From an uncultured Treponema sp. (lineage in GTDB: Bacteria > Spirochaetota > Spirochaetia > Treponematales > Treponemataceae), in assembly GCA_946615905.1 (NCBI GenBank), contig CAMOIE010000017.1, forward strand, positions 1-64,000: 64,000 nucleotides of DNA. The letters run 5' to 3'. Positions 62,098 to 64,000 of this stretch are shown in pieces (positions within the stretch are counted from its first letter, which is position 1; each line of letters begins with the position of its first letter). The position numbers and the translations under genes were made by a program. The notes beneath the pieces are model-generated. The model did not search any database. It had not been told where the DNA came from and saw only the letters and a program-made list of their open reading frames with translations.

Positions 62098-62208
62098 TAT
62101 TTGGGCAGTCCCCGCCGCTGCGCGGCAGGTCGCTACGTTCGCCCTTCCGCTGTCGCTCCATACCGCTTCGCGGTACGCCGTCGGCGGGGCTACCATCGCT
62201 ACTGCATC
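62098..62208. repeat. GC-rich dispersed element, reverse orientation
   Basis: Fills the gap between the AlkD-type gene and the DUF523 gene. Read on the minus strand it opens GATGCAGTAGCGATGGTAGC and contains hairpins TACCGCGAAGCGGTA and CTGCCGCGCAGCGGCGGGG. It is a relative of 36867-36965. Its first bases supply the last codons and the stop of the AlkD-type gene. Confidence 0.65.
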
Positions 62209-62954
62209 TCAAGCAGATATTTTTTATGCGCGTCGCTCACTCGGAATGACTCCCTGGCCTTTTGAATCGTCTTTTTGTGGGTCCACTCGTCCAGCCGCTT
62301 TTCCTCGATGATTTTTATTGCAGATTCATACTGTTTTGCAAGCGCAGTCGCAAAATACCAGGCGCGCATCATGTTGACGTAATAGTGGTCCGAGCGGATT
62401 GAGGCGACAGTTTCCAGATGGTCGGCGGAAAAATCCCCGTCTAAAAAATGCGACATCAAAAGTCCTATTCCATACCGGCAAGTGTAAGGCTTCCCGGATT
62501 TTATCCAGCGCAAAATCTGGGGCAAAGCCAGCCCATGATTTTTTTTGACCGCAAGCGAATTGTAATTGTCGCACACAGCCCAGTTGCTTATATATGGAAG
62601 AAACCGCTCGATTTCCGAAAGCCACTTGTCAAAATCACTGATCATATTCAAAAGATAAATGTGAATGAGATTTTCCTCGTGGTATTCATGGGGAAGAACG
62701 GAGAGAAAAGCATTTTTTTCATCAGCAAGAGGAGTCGGCAGAAAATCAGCAGTGCCGGAATTTATTTCCTTCGCCATTTTCCGCAGCTGGGGCACGCGTA
62801 CCCCGATGATTTTTGCCGCCGGGTCGTTTACAATCGGCAGGTTAAATTCGCGGTATCTTTTATCCTGCAAGGAAAAAAGTTTTTCGCTGTAATTGTTCCT
62901 GTCATTGTATCCGCTCTTTTCACCCGCAAGGCTGCCTCTTGCTTCTAGTTTCAT
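62199..62954 (-). CDS. AlkD-type DNA glycosylase with a borrowed DUF523 N-terminus
   Basis: HEAT-repeat protein of the AlkD family, which removes alkylated purines. Family parts include IIGVRVPQLRKMAKEI, YISNWAVCDNYNSL (W125 and D129 fit the active site), and YTCRYGIGLLMSHFL. The first 26 residues are foreign to the family: 15 match the N-terminus of the DUF523 protein encoded next to it (LAGExxxYNxxNNYSEKL), with both of that protein's cysteines changed to serine. The stop codon comes from a repeat element. The ATG lies 1 base after the hydrolase stop. Confidence 0.85.
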   Translation of the reverse strand: MKLEARGSLAGEKSGYNDRNNYSEKLFSLQDKRYREFNLPIVNDPAAKIIGVRVPQLRKMAKEINSGTADFLPTPLADEKNAFLSVLPHEYHEENLIHIYLLNMISDFDKWLSEIERFLPYISNWAVCDNYNSLAVKKNHGLALPQILRWIKSGKPYTCRYGIGLLMSHFLDGDFSADHLETVASIRSDHYYVNMMRAWYFATALAKQYESAIKIIEEKRLDEWTHKKTIQKARESFRVSDAHKKYLLEMQ

Positions 62955-62955
62955 A

Positions 62956-63633
62956 TCAAATCATCATCCCCATTACAGCCAGCATGGACATCACAGCAGG
63001 CGCATGCACGTAGCCGGAAAAAGTCTTGTCAGACAAAATCCAGTCGTCCAAAAATTTCATCTGGTCAGGCGTATGGAACCAATGCTCCCCTCCGTCCATA
63101 ACCGTAAGCGGGGCGTTGATTTCCTTTGCAAAGGCCGTAATTCTCTCACGCGGCACAAGAAAGTCCGTGCTTCCATACAAGATTTTAGTCGGAATTTTCC
63201 AATTTTGCATGACCGTCTGCCGAGCATTCCTTACAAAAGTCAGATACCGCCACGAAAGAGGCTCTCCGACAGGATTTTCAATCTCTCCCCTTTCCTCCAG
63301 TTCCTTTTCGCTGACCTTGAGACCTTTCATCATGCCCAAAATCAAGCCCTCAAGGTTGACCATTGGGGAAATCAGCCATGCCCTCTTAATCGGCTTTTCG
63401 GCAAGCGAAATCATTGAAAAATAAGCTCCAATGCTGTTGGCAATCAATTGAACATTATCGTATCCGGACGAAAGCCGGTCAAACAAGGCCGGAAATTCTT
63501 CCTTGGCCTCCCAGGGAGTCTCCGCCTTATAATCCACTCCAACAAGATCACAATTTGGGAAAAGTCTTCCGTAATGCTCTGATTCCGCAGGACTTCCACC
63601 CTTCCCGTGAATGTACAAAATCACTTTTTTCAT
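62956..63633 (-). CDS. Alpha/beta-hydrolase
   Basis: 225-residue serine hydrolase fold. VILYIHGKGGSPAESEHY forms the oxyanion region, IANSIGAY carries the nucleophile serine in place of the usual GxSxG, KILYGSTDFLVP has the aspartate, and GGEHWFH the histidine. It ends in a hydrophobic methionine-rich tail (AVMSMLAVMGMMI). The substrate is unknown. First gene of the hydrolase-alkD-type unit, with a leader of about 85 bases. Its promoter lies inside a 45-bp dyad, so a repressor is likely, probably the TetR protein encoded upstream. Confidence 0.85.
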   Translation of the reverse strand: MKKVILYIHGKGGSPAESEHYGRLFPNCDLVGVDYKAETPWEAKEEFPALFDRLSSGYDNVQLIANSIGAYFSMISLAEKPIKRAWLISPMVNLEGLILGMMKGLKVSEKELEERGEIENPVGEPLSWRYLTFVRNARQTVMQNWKIPTKILYGSTDFLVPRERITAFAKEINAPLTVMDGGEHWFHTPDQMKFLDDWILSDKTFSGYVHAPAVMSMLAVMGMMI

Positions 63634-63704
63634 TTTTTCTCTCTCCCTATAAAGTCTCGGCGACAGCCACGCCCAATGGACGGAGCAAATGGCAGTTGCA
63701 AAAA

Positions 63705-63753
63705 CAGGTTAATGATTAATAACTATGATAGTTACAAACCGTTAACCTGTCAA
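63705..63753 (-). promoter_or_regulatory. Promoter overlapped by a 45-bp dyad operator
   Basis: On the minus strand TTGACA (63748-63753), spacer 17, TATCAT (63725-63730). The region 63705-63749 is symmetric about 63727: CAGGTTAA/TTAACCTG outside and TAACTAT-G-ATAGTTA inside. It sits between a TetR gene and the hydrolase gene that it should control. Confidence 0.75.
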
Positions 63754-63797
63754 GGGAAAATTCTCGAAAAAATGAACTTTCTTATAAAATCACAAGC

Positions 63798-64000
63798 TCA
63801 TATTCTGTAGTTTCTGTTGAATTCCTTTACGTGATCAGCAATCACCTTCATCGCCTCTTCTTCCTTCTCAGGCTCCCGGTCGATGTAGCCAATCATCACG
63901 ATTGCGGCTGATATGTAGTTGACTGCCAGCGTGTGCGGGTCTGCCTTTTTGAGTTTTCCAGCTTCCATCATCATTTTGAAGAGGGCTTCGTACTGACGGT
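63798..64000 (-). CDS. TetR-family regulator, C-terminal end (start outside window)
   Basis: The frame runs in from the right edge and ends at the TGA at 63798. The visible residues (YEALFKMMMEAGKLKKADPH, TLAVNYISAAIVMIGYIDRE, then VIADHVKEFNRNYRI) match the ligand-binding C-terminal helices of TetR-type repressors. The DNA-binding part is outside the window. Its neighbour is a promoter wrapped in a dyad, typical of a TetR operator. Confidence 0.65.
   Translation of the reverse strand, partial: RQYEALFKMMMEAGKLKKADPHTLAVNYISAAIVMIGYIDREPEKEEEAMKVIADHVKEFNRNYRI

Overview
The window looks like a chromosomal segment from a spirochaete of the genus Treponema, probably a gut or rumen commensal that uses plant polymers. 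The evidence is a class I (archaeal-type) lysyl-tRNA synthetase, a GroEL of treponemal type, many lipoproteins with loose spirochaetal lipoboxes, outer-membrane beta-barrel candidates, and pectin-degrading enzymes. I cannot name the species. Most of the window is ordinary chromosome. The clearest accessory block is an AT-rich restriction-modification island at about 29.3-33.2 kb.

Layout. 0-9.7 kb: end of a KDPG aldolase/VOC fusion, a Rel stringent-response enzyme, an M48 lipoprotein protease with a DUF456 membrane protein, a small barrel protein behind a G10 tract, class I lysS, a SPOR-domain protein, hisC and fabZ. 9.7-24.2 kb: an FGE-like protein, a dGTPase, an orphan TctC-type binding protein, glmS, an operon with a barrel protein and a degenerate HD-GYP protein, then a DUF4015 glycosidase-like protein with mnmE, and an OmpA-family protein. 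24.2-29.1 kb: a 1,627-residue serine-rich lipoprotein. 29.3-33.2 kb: a four-gene operon of methyltransferase, unknown protein, HNH nuclease and AlwI-like endonuclease. 33.5-36 kb: groEL and a two-gene DUF4160 module between perfect 87-bp direct repeats.

36.1-41.9 kb: an SGNH esterase, glnA with an ANTAR regulator, and a large pectate lyase lipoprotein. 42-49.3 kb: proA-proB-proC (glutamate to proline), a MATE exporter, argD and a shortened UDP-sugar dehydrogenase. 49.3-61.2 kb: a citrate fermentation locus. It reads leftwards as response regulator, CitMHS transporter, citD, citE, citF, yitT, citC, citX, citG and an AEC carrier, and a hybrid histidine kinase is transcribed divergently. Together these genes should import citrate, build and charge the citrate lyase acyl carrier, and cleave citrate to acetate and oxaloacetate. 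61.2-64 kb: YunG-like and DUF523 proteins, a chimeric AlkD-type protein, an alpha/beta hydrolase behind a promoter that overlaps a 45-bp dyad, and the end of a TetR regulator.

Intergenic regions repeatedly hold GC-rich hairpin elements of related sequence. Several promoters sit so close to the start codon, with no Shine-Dalgarno sequence, that leaderless messages are likely. I saw no tRNA, rRNA, CRISPR array, prophage or insertion sequence with a transposase.
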